Shown: positions 17,033-27,178, counted from the first letter of the stretch. The stretch is 64,000 nucleotides of DNA from Acidicapsa ligni (GCF_025685655.1 NZ_JAGSYG010000007.1:1-64000); one strand, 5' to 3'. The notes: generated by a model not told the origin, from the letters alone. Numbers and translations: made by a program.

Positions 17033-18148
17033 ATGAGTTTCGTTCCCCATCCCGAACGGTCGGCCAACGAACCGGACTCCCGCTTCTCTGAAGCCTACTC
17101 CGTTCTGCATCAGGCCATCTCCGACCACGCCTTTCCTGGTTGCGCTTTCGGGCTGCTGCTCGATGGACAAGTTCTTTTTGCAGACGCGCTGGGGCGGTTT
17201 ACATACGAATCCGACTCGCCGTCAGTAATGCCCACAACCCGATACGACATCGCGAGCCTCACAAAAGTTGTGTCCACAACGGCGATGGCTATGCTGCTGT
17301 ATCAACGCGGACAACTCGATCTCGATATGCCAGTAGGCGAAGTTCTTCCTGGCTTCATCATTGGCCGTGATGCTGTCCAACATGGACGAAACGTCACCAT
17401 TCGCCACCTGCTGGCACACAGCTCGGGGCTGCCCGGTTATGTTCCGCTTTTTCATACGGCGACGACGCCCTACGCGGTTCTACGCGGCTGTCTTGAGCTT
17501 CCTATCGAGGCCGAGCCTGGAACGCGTGCGGAATACAGCGACCCGGGCTTCATCCTATTAGGTAAGGCTCTCGAAACGATTGTTCGCGAGCCGATTGCGA
17601 GTTGGGTGACGCGTGAAATTTTCTCGCCGCTGGCGATGACCGCAACAACCTTTTGTCCACCGTCAGCCTTACGAGCGGAGATTCCACCGACCGAAGACGA
17701 TGAACTTTTTCGCCAGCGCGTGATTCAAGGCGAGGTTCAGGACGAGCATGCATTTCTTCTGCATGGAGCGGCGGGGCACGCAGGCATCTTCTCCAATATT
17801 CCGGATCTGCTTCGCTTTTCTACCGCCATACTGACGTCTGGAACAAATAGTCTTTTTCTTCCGGCAACGATTGAACTTTTCTCGCAACGCCAGCCGCCGC
17901 CTGGAAGTTCCCGCGCGCTTGGCTGGGACACTCCTTCAGAAGAGTCTTCCTCTGGCCAATATTTCAGCAGGCAATCGATTGGGCATCTCGGGTACTCTGG
18001 TTGTTCTTTATGGATCGATCTTTCTGCCAAACTAGCAATCGTTTTGCTTACCAATCGAACCTGGCCGCATCGTGAATCTCAGTTAATTCGTTCGGTACGT
18101 CCGGTGTTTCACGACGCAGTTCGAAAGGCCCTGTATAAACCTCTATAG
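17033..18148 (+). CDS. Beta-lactamase-family serine hydrolase
   Basis: A 371-residue member of the class C beta-lactamase / AmpC-EstB superfamily. The SxxK nucleophile is in YDIASLTKVVSTTAM, the second motif Tyr in AEYSDPGFILLG, and the third motif region is around GHLGYSGCSLWID, where a Gly replaces the usual KTG centre. TIRHLLAHSSGLPGY is the family's hallmark loop. There is no evident signal peptide. It lies 135 bp before murQ, in the same direction. In Bacillus and relatives a gene of this family sits next to murQ in cell-wall recycling, so a role on muropeptides is a reasonable guess. An esterase role cannot be excluded. Confidence 0.82.
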   Translation: MSFVPHPERSANEPDSRFSEAYSVLHQAISDHAFPGCAFGLLLDGQVLFADALGRFTYESDSPSVMPTTRYDIASLTKVVSTTAMAMLLYQRGQLDLDMPVGEVLPGFIIGRDAVQHGRNVTIRHLLAHSSGLPGYVPLFHTATTPYAVLRGCLELPIEAEPGTRAEYSDPGFILLGKALETIVREPIASWVTREIFSPLAMTATTFCPPSALRAEIPPTEDDELFRQRVIQGEVQDEHAFLLHGAAGHAGIFSNIPDLLRFSTAILTSGTNSLFLPATIELFSQRQPPPGSSRALGWDTPSEESSSGQYFSRQSIGHLGYSGCSLWIDLSAKLAIVLLTNRTWPHRESQLIRSVRPVFHDAVRKALYKPL

Positions 18149-18283
18149 CAACGAGTTCCCGCACTTATAGCGACTCTGCCGGGGAAGATTAACTATACTA
18201 ATTCCGTTCTGCAAACAGTCACAATTCGCTCACACGAATAGCGTGATATGGGGCTACAATGAGATGTTAGGGACATATCAACG

Positions 18284-19258
18284 ATGCTCACCAGCTTGAC
18301 GACGCAAGAGACGGCCGGTACGACTGATAAGCCGAAGAAAGAGCCTGCAGCCCAGCTTCATCAGCTCACTACGGAGAGCCAGAATGAAGCCTCACAGGGC
18401 TTGGATACAAAGTCCGCACTTGAAATTGCGCGGATCATCAACCATGAAGACTCGAAAGTTGCCGGCGCTGTCAAAAAAGCCCTGCCGGAAATCGCCCAGG
18501 TAATCGATCAGGTAGCTCGCAGTCTCAGGGATGGAGGCCGACTTATTTACATCGGCGCCGGTTCCAGCGGTCGCATTGCTGCGCTCGATTCTTCTGAATG
18601 TCCGCCGAATTATTCCATTGCTCCGGGACAGGTACAGTACATCATGGCTGGCGGTCCCAAAGCATTGGCGTCCGCAGTTGAAGTCAATGAAGACTCGGAA
18701 GAGCTGGGCCAGCGAGACATTGCCCGGCGACGTCCCACGCGCAAAGATGTTGTGATCGGATTATCTGCTTCCGGACGCACTCCTTATGTGGTTGCAGCAG
18801 TTGCCTACGCTCGTGCACGTGGCGCACGGACGGCGGCTGTTACTTGCAATTTCGATACTCCGCTGGCCGCTGCGGCTGATATCGCGATAGTCGCTGAAGT
18901 TGGTCCTGAGGTTATTTCTGGTTCGACTCGCATGAAGGCGGGTTCTGCTCAGAAGATGATTCTCAACATGATTACGACAGGTACGATGACGCGTCTGGGT
19001 TATGTGTACGAAAACCTGATGGTCAACGTTCACATGCAAAACTCCAAGCTGGTTGAACGCGGCATTGGTATTCTCATGCGGGCTTGCGGAATTGACCGCG
19101 AGACAGCGGTGAACACCATCAAGAGCGCAGGCCGCAGCGTTCCTGTAGCGCTGGTAATGCTCAAGGCAAAGGTTGACAAGCCAGAGGCTGTTCGCCGCCT
19201 AGCCAAATCAGACGGCAATGTCCGTCTGGCAATCGAAGATACTGTTCTCGAACTATAA
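18284..19258 (+). CDS. murQ: N-acetylmuramic acid 6-phosphate etherase
   Basis: A 324-residue cytoplasmic enzyme that cleaves the lactyl ether of MurNAc-6-P to give GlcNAc-6-P and D-lactate in peptidoglycan recycling. It has a SIS domain: sugar-binding IYIGAGSSGRIAALDSSECPP with the catalytic Glu, VIGLSASGRTPYVVAAV, and EVISGSTRMKAGSAQKMILNM. The Gly-Ser-Thr-Arg-Met-Lys-Ala-Gly run is diagnostic for MurQ. A C-terminal helical part binds the second subunit. About 30 extra polar residues precede the family start (QLHQLTTE...NEAS). An in-frame terminator follows at 19287. Confidence 0.95.
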   Translation: MLTSLTTQETAGTTDKPKKEPAAQLHQLTTESQNEASQGLDTKSALEIARIINHEDSKVAGAVKKALPEIAQVIDQVARSLRDGGRLIYIGAGSSGRIAALDSSECPPNYSIAPGQVQYIMAGGPKALASAVEVNEDSEELGQRDIARRRPTRKDVVIGLSASGRTPYVVAAVAYARARGARTAAVTCNFDTPLAAAADIAIVAEVGPEVISGSTRMKAGSAQKMILNMITTGTMTRLGYVYENLMVNVHMQNSKLVERGIGILMRACGIDRETAVNTIKSAGRSVPVALVMLKAKVDKPEAVRRLAKSDGNVRLAIEDTVLEL

Positions 19259-19286
19259 GTACCTCGCATCCCCGATCAGCTTCGTC

Positions 19287-19325
19287 AAAAGGGCACCACA
19301 AGTCATTCTGTGGGTGCCCTTTCTT
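19287..19325 (+). terminator. Rho-independent terminator after murQ
   Basis: AAAAGGGCACCACA and TGTGGGTGCCCTTT form a long stem with one bulge around AGTCATTC, followed by CTT. It lies 29 bases after the murQ stop and separates murQ from murA. Confidence 0.82.
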
Positions 19326-19441
19326 ACGCTTACTCCAATCAATCTTATTTTTTCTCGATATTGCATTACCACTCCAGATACCACCGAGGATTAACCCTCC
19401 AGTGCGGCTTTACACTGGATACTCAGGAGTCGTTCATTTTT

Positions 19442-20737
19442 ATGGATAAATTCGTAGTACGAGGCGGCAATCCGCTCGTTGGCACAATTCGGGTCTCTGG
19501 TGCAAAGAACTCAGCGCTGCCTTGTATGGCCGCAGCTATTCTCACCGAAGACGAGGTTACTCTCGAGAATATTCCCCAGGTGCAGGACATCGAGACAGAG
19601 CGGAAACTTCTTGCCTCAATGGGCGCGGAAGTCGAACTCGGCTATGGGCGCGCCCAACATCGTACGACGATCAGTTGCAAAACTCTTTCCGACCCTGTTG
19701 CCAAGTATGAAATCGTCAAGACCATGCGCGCTAGTTCCCTGGTGCTTGGACCTCTGGTGGCTCGCTGCGGCATGGCTCGGGTTGCCATGCCCGGAGGTTG
19801 CGCGATCGGCGGTCGTCCTATCGATCTTCATTTGAAGGGCTTGGAAAAGATGGGGGCCGTCATTACCCAGGAGCACGGCTACCTCGAAGCACGCGCTGAA
19901 CGGCTCAAGGGCGCGCACATCGTCTTTGACAAGATCACGGTCACGGGCACGGAAGATCTGCTAATGGCTGCTGTTTTGGCTGAAGGCGAGTCGATCTTTG
20001 AGAATTGCGCTCGCGAACCAGAAGTTACGGATCTCGCGGCAATGCTTGTAGGAATGGGTGCGCAGATCGAGGGTGCAGGAACGGCGACTATCCGCATCCA
20101 TGGCGTACAAAAGCTGCATGGAGTACGCCATCGCATCAACCCAGACCGCATCGAGGCCGGAACATTCCTGGTTGCTGGTGCTATTACGCGTGGCGACCTC
20201 ATCGTTGCCAATTGCAACCCAGCTCATCTAGGCGCGGTCATTGGCAAGTTGCAGGAAGCGGGAGCACGCGTGGATATTCTGAGTGCCGACACGGTCCGCG
20301 TTCGGGCTGATGGCGATCTCAAAGCTACGGATATCTCTACGCAGGAATATCCCGGCTTCCCCACCGACATGCAGGCTCAATATATGGCTCTGGCGACGCA
20401 GTGCGAAGGCGTATCCCAGGTTCGGGAAAACATCTTCGAAAACCGCTTCATGCATGTCCAGGAACTGGTCCGCATGGGCGCGAATATTGCCGTCGATGGC
20501 CGCTCCGCCACGGTTCGGGGCCGTACAGAGCTATCAGCAGCAGCCGTCATGTGTTCGGATCTGCGTGCATCGGCGTCATTGGTGCTGGCTGCATTGGTCG
20601 CCAATGGCGAGTCCATCCTGGACCGCGTGTACCACATGGACCGTGGATACGAACGCATTGAAGAAAAGCTTCGCGGAGTTGGAGCACAGATTCGACGGAT
20701 GGGAGACATCTTTTCCGCTCGGGAAACCGCCGAATAG
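19442..20737 (+). CDS. murA: UDP-N-acetylglucosamine 1-carboxyvinyltransferase
   Basis: This cytoplasmic enzyme transfers enolpyruvate from PEP to UDP-GlcNAc, the first committed step of peptidoglycan synthesis. The start at ATG 19442 gives 431 residues, the usual length; the open frame upstream runs through the murQ terminator and is not coding. [13 protein letters not shown] holds the Lys/Asn substrate loop, and the catalytic Cys is in [46 protein letters not shown] and [11 protein letters not shown] complete the family signatures. AGGAG lies 11 bases before the ATG. Presence of Cys (not Asp) predicts fosfomycin sensitivity of the enzyme. Confidence 0.96.
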   Translation: MDKFVVRGGNPLVGTIRVSGAKNSALPCMAAAILTEDEVTLENIPQVQDIETERKLLASMGAEVELGYGRAQHRTTISCKTLSDPVAKYEIVKTMRASSLVLGPLVARCGMARVAMPGGCAIGGRPIDLHLKGLEKMGAVITQEHGYLEARAERLKGAHIVFDKITVTGTEDLLMAAVLAEGESIFENCAREPEVTDLAAMLVGMGAQIEGAGTATIRIHGVQKLHGVRHRINPDRIEAGTFLVAGAITRGDLIVANCNPAHLGAVIGKLQEAGARVDILSADTVRVRADGDLKATDISTQEYPGFPTDMQAQYMALATQCEGVSQVRENIFENRFMHVQELVRMGANIAVDGRSATVRGRTELSAAAVMCSDLRASASLVLAALVANGESILDRVYHMDRGYERIEEKLRGVGAQIRRMGDIFSARETAE

Positions 20738-20747
20738 GTATCTCGCT

Positions 20748-21158
20748 CTAACGCCAGCTTACAGCCAGGTGCCAGCGTAACTCACGCTGGCTCGCCTTGC
20801 GAAGTACAGTCTCGTATTCGCGTAGCTCGCGCGTCACAATTTCCGTGTCAGAACCGAGCGCTACCGGAGTGCTTACTAGAAACGTCAGCAGCCGACGCAC
20901 TGTATTGAGCCCATCTTCTGCTGCGAACCATTGCGGTTGAGGAAGGTGTTCGCTCCATTCAGGGTCGCCGGCTCCCTGTTCAAGCAACATCGCCATTGAG
21001 TTTCTATCCGCCGAAAAAAAATCGAGCAGTGGGCGAGTGTGTAGACGCCCCGCGAGCCGCTCCAGAGCATCTTCGTTGCGAGCCAGGGCCTGCCCGTTCA
21101 CGAAAATATCAAAGCCCGGATCGTCGCCTTCCACCACAATGTATAAACTTGCACTCAT
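20748..21158 (-). CDS. Conserved hypothetical protein
   Basis: About 136 residues from the ATG at 21158; two upstream in-frame starts (21194, 21257) lack ribosome sites. It starts SASLYIVVEGDDPGFDIFVNGQALAR, has an alpha/beta pattern and ends in RELRWHLAVSWR. There are no membrane segments or signal peptide. It is convergent with murA, 10 bp away. The family is not recognised; the size and composition suggest a small cytoplasmic protein. Confidence 0.6.
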   Translation of the reverse strand: MSASLYIVVEGDDPGFDIFVNGQALARNEDALERLAGRLHTRPLLDFFSADRNSMAMLLEQGAGDPEWSEHLPQPQWFAAEDGLNTVRRLLTFLVSTPVALGSDTEIVTRELREYETVLRKASQRELRWHLAVSWR

Positions 21159-21489
21159 CGGCTTGAGTGTACTTGAAATTTCCGTGGATTCCATTAGAAA
21201 CCGAGCCGAGTTACCTATCTTGATAAGATGTTTCGTATATCTAAATCCGTTTCGCATGTCTCTGCGTATAACAAGTGATTTACTATTGGCTCTGGTGTTT
21301 TTTGAGACTCCATAACATCGGGTAAATGCTATCCCGTGTAGCGTAACGCATCACATACAACACAATTGATCGGTACATCCACTTAAGAATCCCGCACTAA
21401 CACGATTGAGCTATAAGAAAAACAGCCCTTGTGCTAGATGCTAGAGAAGTAAGGATGGGCAACGAAGATTGATCCCGAGGAGGTAAGGC

Positions 21490-22812
21490 GTGTTTTGGTC
21501 TAAAGTTCCTGACATCTTAGCCGTCACCTGCCTCGCTTGCGCTTTTTCGTCAATCCTTCGCCGTGATCCCTCCTCTTCTGGACATCGCCTCTGGCTCGTA
21601 GGGTGGATCCTGATCGTCCTGCACTTTGTTACGGGCATCGGTGCGGATCTTCCAGATGGTATCGGCGCTGCCTGCAATGCAATTGGCTTAATCGCCTTGA
21701 TCGCGGCAGGCATCTTCTTCATGTGGGCAACGGTTCCCTACGACACCGGCATGAGTTGCCGCTGGATGGTCGCGATTTCCTTTGTTGCGATGTCTGTATA
21801 TATCGTCCTTGAATCGCTACCGAATCCGTCACCCTCCGCTGTAGACTACACGGCTGTTGTCATCGGCACAGGCCCTCTGGCGGTAGGGATGCTTTCCGGT
21901 CGCGAAGACCAACATCCTCTACGATGGGTTACCGTCGGGCTGCAATTTTGTCTTGGAGTATCGCTGATAATCTTTGCTCACAAGCACTTCAGCTCCCCGG
22001 ACCTTGGCACAGACGCCATGCTGTTTGCCGTCTACATGGGGTGCTGCCTGTACTTTTGGTATACCCACCGCAATGGAACTGCCGGATCAATTATCACGAT
22101 TGGCGGGTTTCTGGCGTGGTCCCTGGTCTTCGTAGTTGCTCCAACAACAGAGGCATTTTTACACAATATCCATCTGGAAAACGAAGTCTGGAACCTACCG
22201 AAATACGTTGTAGCCGTAGGTATGCTGCTTCTTCTTCTCGAGAAACAGATTGAACGCACGCAGCATCTTGCCCTGCATGATGATCTCACTCACCTCGCCA
22301 ATCGTCGTCTCTTCCAGGATCGGTTAGTTACCGCTATTGAGCGTTCGCGACGGGCAGGAAATTCGATGGCATTGTTGAGCGTCGATTTAGATCGGTTCAA
22401 ATTAGTAAACGACACCTATGGCCACCATGTTGGCGATCTGCTTCTCCAGCATGTGTCTGGGATTCTGGAAGCCAGGGTCAGGCGCTCCGACACTGTTGCA
22501 CGCACCGGTGGGGATGAGTTTTCTATCATTATGGAAGAACCATCAGGCAGATATGAAGCCGAAATGGTTGCAGATACTCTTATCCGCATACTATCGGAGC
22601 CTTTTGTATTGGCCGGAAATCGTATTCACATTGGAGCCAGCATTGGTATCGCGCTCTTTCCCGATGATGCAGGAAGTGTTGACTCGCTCTGCATAGCCGC
22701 AGATCAGAGCATGTATCACGAAAAAGAAACGCGTCGCACCGCAGAGTTGGATATCCGGAAGCTAACGATGTCCGAGAATTCGACTCCTGAGAAACATTTT
22801 ATGGCGAGTTAA
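21490..22812 (+). CDS. Membrane diguanylate cyclase (GGDEF)
   Basis: A 440-residue protein starting at a GTG six bases after a strong AGGAGGT. Seven or eight hydrophobic helices (about 1-240) form an integral-membrane sensor of MASE type. A short linker leads to a GGDEF domain (about 265-420). It has DDLTHLANRRLFQDRL at its start, the substrate loop SVDLDRFKLVNDTYGHHVGD, and an intact ARTGGDEFSI active site. No RxxD inhibitory site is evident before GGDEF. It should make cyclic di-GMP from GTP. The product commonly controls motility versus attachment, which is relevant given the flagellar cluster. Confidence 0.9.
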   Translation: MFWSKVPDILAVTCLACAFSSILRRDPSSSGHRLWLVGWILIVLHFVTGIGADLPDGIGAACNAIGLIALIAAGIFFMWATVPYDTGMSCRWMVAISFVAMSVYIVLESLPNPSPSAVDYTAVVIGTGPLAVGMLSGREDQHPLRWVTVGLQFCLGVSLIIFAHKHFSSPDLGTDAMLFAVYMGCCLYFWYTHRNGTAGSIITIGGFLAWSLVFVVAPTTEAFLHNIHLENEVWNLPKYVVAVGMLLLLLEKQIERTQHLALHDDLTHLANRRLFQDRLVTAIERSRRAGNSMALLSVDLDRFKLVNDTYGHHVGDLLLQHVSGILEARVRRSDTVARTGGDEFSIIMEEPSGRYEAEMVADTLIRILSEPFVLAGNRIHIGASIGIALFPDDAGSVDSLCIAADQSMYHEKETRRTAELDIRKLTMSENSTPEKHFMAS

Positions 22813-22874
22813 CCTCGAACCAAGCAAACCTCTTGCCAATCAATCAATTTCTGATTCATCAATTCCTGAAAGCT

Positions 22875-22910
22875 AAAAAAGGCCGCCCGTGATAACAGGA
22901 CGGCCTTTTT
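22875..22910. terminator. Bidirectional Rho-independent terminator
   Basis: AAAAAAGGCCGCCC, loop GTGATAACA, GGACGGCCTTTTT: a GC-rich stem with one mismatch flanked by an A-tract and a T-tract. It lies between the convergent cyclase and pnp genes and can serve both. Confidence 0.85.
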
Positions 22911-22928
22911 AGTGTTTAGTGGCAGGGC

Positions 22929-25397
22929 TTAGTTGCTTGAACCGGAACTCGGCCCGCGACCTCCGCCTCCGGGGCCTGGACGGCCACGACGACGACGGCG
23001 GCGATTGCTGTTGCCACCAGGTCCACCGGCAGGACGACCTGCTCCGCCGGAATTTGGTTGACCGGGAGTCTGAGGCGCTACTCCATCCGCGAGGTTGAAG
23101 TTTGGTTCATTCTCTTCGTCAAACTCCTCGCCATCCTCTTCTTCCGAGTCGTCGCCGCCCTCAATCAGGATAGTGCTCTGATTGGAGTTGGGCTGACGCT
23201 CGTCAAATTCATGGCGGGCTTCTTGTTTCGGAGCATCCTGGCGAGGTGCTACGGCTTCAGAAGCAGCAAATTCGGCTGGCGCTGGTGTATCGGCGATTCC
23301 GAGCTTGGCCTTCTGTTCCTTGATGAGCGCTTTGCGGCTCAGCTTGATGCGGTTGCCTTCGATTGCCAGCACCTTCACCATGATCTGATCGCCTTCGCGA
23401 AGCTCATCCTTCACTTCCTTGACGCGATGCTCCGCAATCTCGGAGATGTGCAGCAGTCCATCCGTACCTGGGAACAGCTCGACAAACGCGCCGAACTCTG
23501 CCAGTCGGACTACCTTACCGAGATAGGTTTTGCCAATCTCAGGGGTTGCGGTCAGATTGTTGATGATCTGCAGCGCCTGCTCCAACCCATCGGCATCGCT
23601 CGAGGCAACATTGACGCGACCCGTATCATCCACATCGATCTTGACGCCGGTCTGTTCAATGATGCCGCGAATCGTCTTGCCGCCCGGTCCGATCAAGTCA
23701 CGAATCTTGTCGGTGGGAATGTGTACAGTGCGAATCTGAGGCGCATACTTCGAGCGCTCAACCTTCGGTCCATCCAGATGTGCATCCATCTTGTCCAGAA
23801 GGAAGAGCCGGCCAACGCGCGCCTGCTCCATCGCTTCCTGCAGGATCTGGCGAGTCAGTCCGCTGATCTTGATGTCCATCTGCAGTGCCGTGATGCCCTT
23901 GCGGGTTCCGGCTACCTTGAAGTCCATATCGCCGTAGTGATCTTCAGCACCCGCGATATCGGTCAGGATGGCGTAGTTGTCGCCTTCCTTCACCAGGCCC
24001 ATCGCCACACCGGCAACGGAACCCTTGAGTGCGATGCCTGCGTCATACAGTGCAAGGCTGGCGCCGCACACCGATGCCATCGAAGAAGATCCGTTTGACT
24101 CAAGAATGTCAGAGACGATGCGAACAGTGTAGGGAGACTCATCGGGGCTCGGCAAAACTGCGCTGATTGCGCGTTCAGCCAATGCTCCATGACCTACTTC
24201 GCGACGGCCAGTACCTGTCATGCGGCCAACTTCGCCAACCGAGAACGGCGGGAAATTGTAGTGCAGCATGAATGGCTTCTTCTGCTCGCCTTCGTAGCTT
24301 TCGAGACGCTGTCCGTCGTCGGTCGTGCCGAGCGTTGCGGTAACGAGTGCCTGGGTTTCACCACGGGTAAAGAGAGCCGATCCGTGTGTGCGTGGCAGAA
24401 CGCTGGTTTCGATGCTGATCTCGCGAATCTGATCGAAAGCGCGACGGTCGGGACGGATGCGATCCACTGTGACCTGCTCACGGAAGATACGCTCGCGAAC
24501 CAGTTCGTAGTAGGTGCTCAACTTCTTCTTGGCCGTCGGATCGTCAGCGGGAAGTTCCTTCACCAACTCAGCCTTGATGTCCTTGATCAGGCTGTAGCTC
24601 TCGGTCTTGGAGTGCGTCTTGGTATCCAGCGCATCCTTCAAACGATCGCCAACCTTGGCGAAGAGAGCATTGTAGTATTCGGTGTCTTCCACAGGAGCAG
24701 TGAATGCACGCTTAGGCTTGCCGGCCAGTGCAACGAGTTCGTCGATAGCTGCAGCAATCTTTTTGATTTCTACGTGAGCAAATTCGATAGCCGCAAGAAT
24801 GTTCTCTTCCGACTCTTCCATTGCGCCGCTCTCGATCATCGTGATGCCGTCTTTATGACCGACGACGATGATGTTCATGGTGCTGGCTTTACGTTCGGCG
24901 TAGCTCGGATTGACGATAAATTCCCCGTCTACACGACCGACGCGTACGGCACCGACAGTCGCTCCGAAAGGAATATCCGAGAGCGCCAAAGCTGCACCGG
25001 CAGCGTTGATGCCAACAACATCGGGATCATTTTCCTTGTCCGCGGACATTACCAGTGCGATCACCTGGGTTTCGTTGCGGAAGCCCTCAGGGAATAGCGG
25101 ACGAATCGGACGATCAATCTGGCGGCAGGTAAGAATTTCCTTCTCACTTGGCCGTCCTTCACGCTTGATAAAGCCACCGGGAATGCGGCCACCAGCATAG
25201 GTGTATTCGCGATAGTCCACTGTGAGCGGGAAGAAATCAATGCCTTCTTTAGGATCGGGAGAGGCGACGGCGGTCGCCAGTACGACACTCTCGCCGAGCG
25301 TCACAAATGCTGCACCAGAAGCTTGCTTGGCGATGCGTCCGGTTTCAAAAACCAGGCGCTTTCCGCCAGTAAGCTCGACTGCTACTTCATGCTTCAT
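22929..25397 (-). CDS. pnp: Polyribonucleotide nucleotidyltransferase (PNPase)
   Basis: An 822-residue 3'-5' phosphorolytic exoribonuclease of the RNA degradosome. Two RNase PH domains are seen (first with EGIDFFPLTVDYREYTYAGGRIPGGF; second with FTRGETQALVTATLGT and the catalytic DGDMDFK-type DHYGDMDFKVAGT). A KH domain (DLIGPGGKTIRGI) and an S1 domain (GKVVRLAEFGAFVELFPG) follow. The tail is about 120 residues: an acidic run, then Arg-rich RRRRRRGRPGPGGGG, an RGG-like extension probably for RNA or RNase E contact. rpsO lies immediately upstream, the classical arrangement. Long frames on the opposite strand are shadows of this gene. Confidence 0.96.
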   Translation of the reverse strand: MKHEVAVELTGGKRLVFETGRIAKQASGAAFVTLGESVVLATAVASPDPKEGIDFFPLTVDYREYTYAGGRIPGGFIKREGRPSEKEILTCRQIDRPIRPLFPEGFRNETQVIALVMSADKENDPDVVGINAAGAALALSDIPFGATVGAVRVGRVDGEFIVNPSYAERKASTMNIIVVGHKDGITMIESGAMEESEENILAAIEFAHVEIKKIAAAIDELVALAGKPKRAFTAPVEDTEYYNALFAKVGDRLKDALDTKTHSKTESYSLIKDIKAELVKELPADDPTAKKKLSTYYELVRERIFREQVTVDRIRPDRRAFDQIREISIETSVLPRTHGSALFTRGETQALVTATLGTTDDGQRLESYEGEQKKPFMLHYNFPPFSVGEVGRMTGTGRREVGHGALAERAISAVLPSPDESPYTVRIVSDILESNGSSSMASVCGASLALYDAGIALKGSVAGVAMGLVKEGDNYAILTDIAGAEDHYGDMDFKVAGTRKGITALQMDIKISGLTRQILQEAMEQARVGRLFLLDKMDAHLDGPKVERSKYAPQIRTVHIPTDKIRDLIGPGGKTIRGIIEQTGVKIDVDDTGRVNVASSDADGLEQALQIINNLTATPEIGKTYLGKVVRLAEFGAFVELFPGTDGLLHISEIAEHRVKEVKDELREGDQIMVKVLAIEGNRIKLSRKALIKEQKAKLGIADTPAPAEFAASEAVAPRQDAPKQEARHEFDERQPNSNQSTILIEGGDDSEEEDGEEFDEENEPNFNLADGVAPQTPGQPNSGGAGRPAGGPGGNSNRRRRRRGRPGPGGGGRGPSSGSSN

Positions 25398-25534
25398 AGA
25401 AACCTCTTTCGGTTTTCATCAGTATTTTCGCTTTTAGAAACGTGGAAGACACCAGTACGAGCAGCAAGGATGCCGCGAAACGATTACGGCGTTCGCTACT
25501 GTGGGATATAGGCATGCCCACACGCAAAGAACCC

Positions 25535-25557
25535 GTGCAGAGACGGTTGCTCTGCAC
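25535..25557 (-). promoter_or_regulatory. Stem-loop in the rpsO-pnp intergenic leader
   Basis: GTGCAGAG (25535-25542) and CTCTGCAC (25550-25557) form a perfect 8-bp stem around a 7-base loop. It lies in the 299-bp gap between rpsO and pnp. In other bacteria a hairpin here is the RNase III/PNPase autoregulation or attenuation site; here this is inference from position. Confidence 0.5.
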
Positions 25558-25696
25558 AGGTCTTGGCTTGATATTGCGCTCGTTCCTGTGTTCGTACTGC
25601 CAAGAGTCAGGTACACCATAGCCGCATGACCTTTGTAAGGTCGCAGCCTTGACCACATCTCGGTCTCGGCAATACCTGCTCAAGGATAAGGTTCGC

Positions 25697-25963
25697 TTAC
25701 TTGCGGATGCCCAGCTTGCCGATGACATCGCGGTAGCGGTCCGTGTCATGTGCCTTCAGGTAATCCAGCAGGCGGCGGCGCTTGCTGACGAGCATCAAAA
25801 GACCGCGCCTGGAGGCGTGATCCTTCTTGTGGGTTTTGAAATGCTCGGTCAACTCGCCGATGCGCACACTCAGAATTGCAATCTGAACTTCCGGCGAACC
25901 GGTGTCGGAATCGTGGGTGCGAAAGCGTTGAATCAGGTCGGTTTTTGCTACGGATGCCAACAC
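25697..25963 (-). CDS. rpsO: 30S ribosomal protein S15
   Basis: An 88-residue primary 16S rRNA-binding protein of the small-subunit platform. The core reads [36 protein letters not shown] in pieces and ends [24 protein letters not shown]. It is complete. The annotated start is the GTG at 25963, with GAGGAG 13 bases upstream; a TTG one codon later is equally possible. The upstream-extended frame contains the ribosome site and is not the start. The strong non-ATG start and the neighbouring pnp leader suggest translational control. Confidence 0.95.
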   Translation of the reverse strand: MLASVAKTDLIQRFRTHDSDTGSPEVQIAILSVRIGELTEHFKTHKKDHASRRGLLMLVSKRRRLLDYLKAHDTDRYRDVIGKLGIRK

Positions 25964-26116
25964 AGCGTTCTTGTTACTCCTCAAATCGTCGAATCAGATC
26001 GTCAAATTTCCGATCCTCACTCAATCTCAATGTCTGCAGCAAGAGTACCACGAATTGCACTCAATTTGCCATCTTTTCGCCCCGAAACGACAGCCGCTCA
26101 AGTACGTTCCAACAGC

Positions 26117-27178
26117 CTAGCGCTCATCCACGGCCCAGTAATTTGCCCGTGCCACAACATGAGCCTCATAATCCTGCGTCAGACGCACTCGCAGCGTATG
26201 CAATCCCGGGGTATTGTCTGTCGGATGAAAGCTTAGCAAATACCGGTTCCGAGAGTGTTGGGCCACTTCCGCAACTTCATCCTGAAATCCCTTATCCCGT
26301 GTGAATGGCGCGTATTCACCGCCACTCATTACCGCTATCTGCTTGGCAACATTCTTCTTCATAGCCTGAACCGCCATCAGCAACGATCCAATTGGATTCA
26401 TCACCCGGTTGTCGCCGTTGTCTTTCAAGTCATGCAGCAACTCCGCTCGTGAGGGCGAATAGGTCAGGCTCAGCACGAGCACATCTGTAAGCCCAATTCT
26501 CTCAACCAGCTTTTGCGGATTCAAATGCTTGCTTCCGTGATCGCGCTCTTCGCTGATCAAAAGCAGCACTCGTCGATACTCCTTCGGTTGAGACTGCAGC
26601 AGATCCACCGCGTACCCTATCGTATCCAGAATCGCGCCGCCACCATCGCCGGGCTGCAGATCCCTCAAATCGCGGCTCAGATCGTCCTCTGAATGTGTAA
26701 AATCACGCACCAGCAACGGAGCGCTATCAAAGCTCACCAGGGCAGCCTCGCCTTTGCCGTCCCCTAGAAAAAGATCAAGCAATGGGCCTAATTTTGCTAT
26801 CTTGTCGAACTCCAGCCCACCGTCGCGCCCCTGCTCTACAGCAACCACCAGCGCCACAGGAGCAGTATCCAGCTCTTCTTCAACTCGTAGCTTTTGCGGA
26901 ACGCCGTTGTCTTCCAGTTCAAAATCTTTGCTCTTTAACCCGTAGATCACCTCGCCGTGACCTTTTTCGACCAGCGTCGGCACCAACACCACATTGGTCG
27001 TGGTACGCAGCGTAACCTCGTCACCCTGTGTGGATGAGGGCAATGGCAGAGCTGGCTCAGGTGGCGGCAATGAGATAGTAGCGGGCTGCTGAGCCAACGC
27101 CAACGGACCAAAACCTAATATCACCGCAGCCATCAAAGCCAGTTCCCTGGGCCGTGCCATTCTTAAAAACAATCCCAT
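26117..27178 (-). CDS. Secreted VWFA-related protein (acidobacterial type)
   Basis: About 353 residues from the ATG at 27178 (GGAGG 11 bases upstream). A signal peptide (LALMAAVILGFGPLALAQQ) is followed by a Pro-rich linker and a beta-strand block with the hallmark VVLVPTLVEKGHGEVIYGLKSKDFELEDNG. A von Willebrand factor A-like domain comes next (VALVVAVEQGRDG; strands and helices to about 320). The metal site is degenerate: the DxSxS of true VWA domains is replaced by VEQGRDG. The pattern equals the TIGR03436 'VWFA-related Acidobacterial domain'. Location is extracytoplasmic; function unknown. Confidence 0.82.
   Translation of the reverse strand: MGLFLRMARPRELALMAAVILGFGPLALAQQPATISLPPPEPALPLPSSTQGDEVTLRTTTNVVLVPTLVEKGHGEVIYGLKSKDFELEDNGVPQKLRVEEELDTAPVALVVAVEQGRDGGLEFDKIAKLGPLLDLFLGDGKGEAALVSFDSAPLLVRDFTHSEDDLSRDLRDLQPGDGGGAILDTIGYAVDLLQSQPKEYRRVLLLISEERDHGSKHLNPQKLVERIGLTDVLVLSLTYSPSRAELLHDLKDNGDNRVMNPIGSLLMAVQAMKKNVAKQIAVMSGGEYAPFTRDKGFQDEVAEVAQHSRNRYLLSFHPTDNTPGLHTLRVRLTQDYEAHVVARANYWAVDER

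Noticed and set aside
23058..25097. Two long plus-strand frames of about 300-350 codons
   Set aside because: They are antisense to pnp, whose protein is well conserved throughout, and show no recognisable domain.
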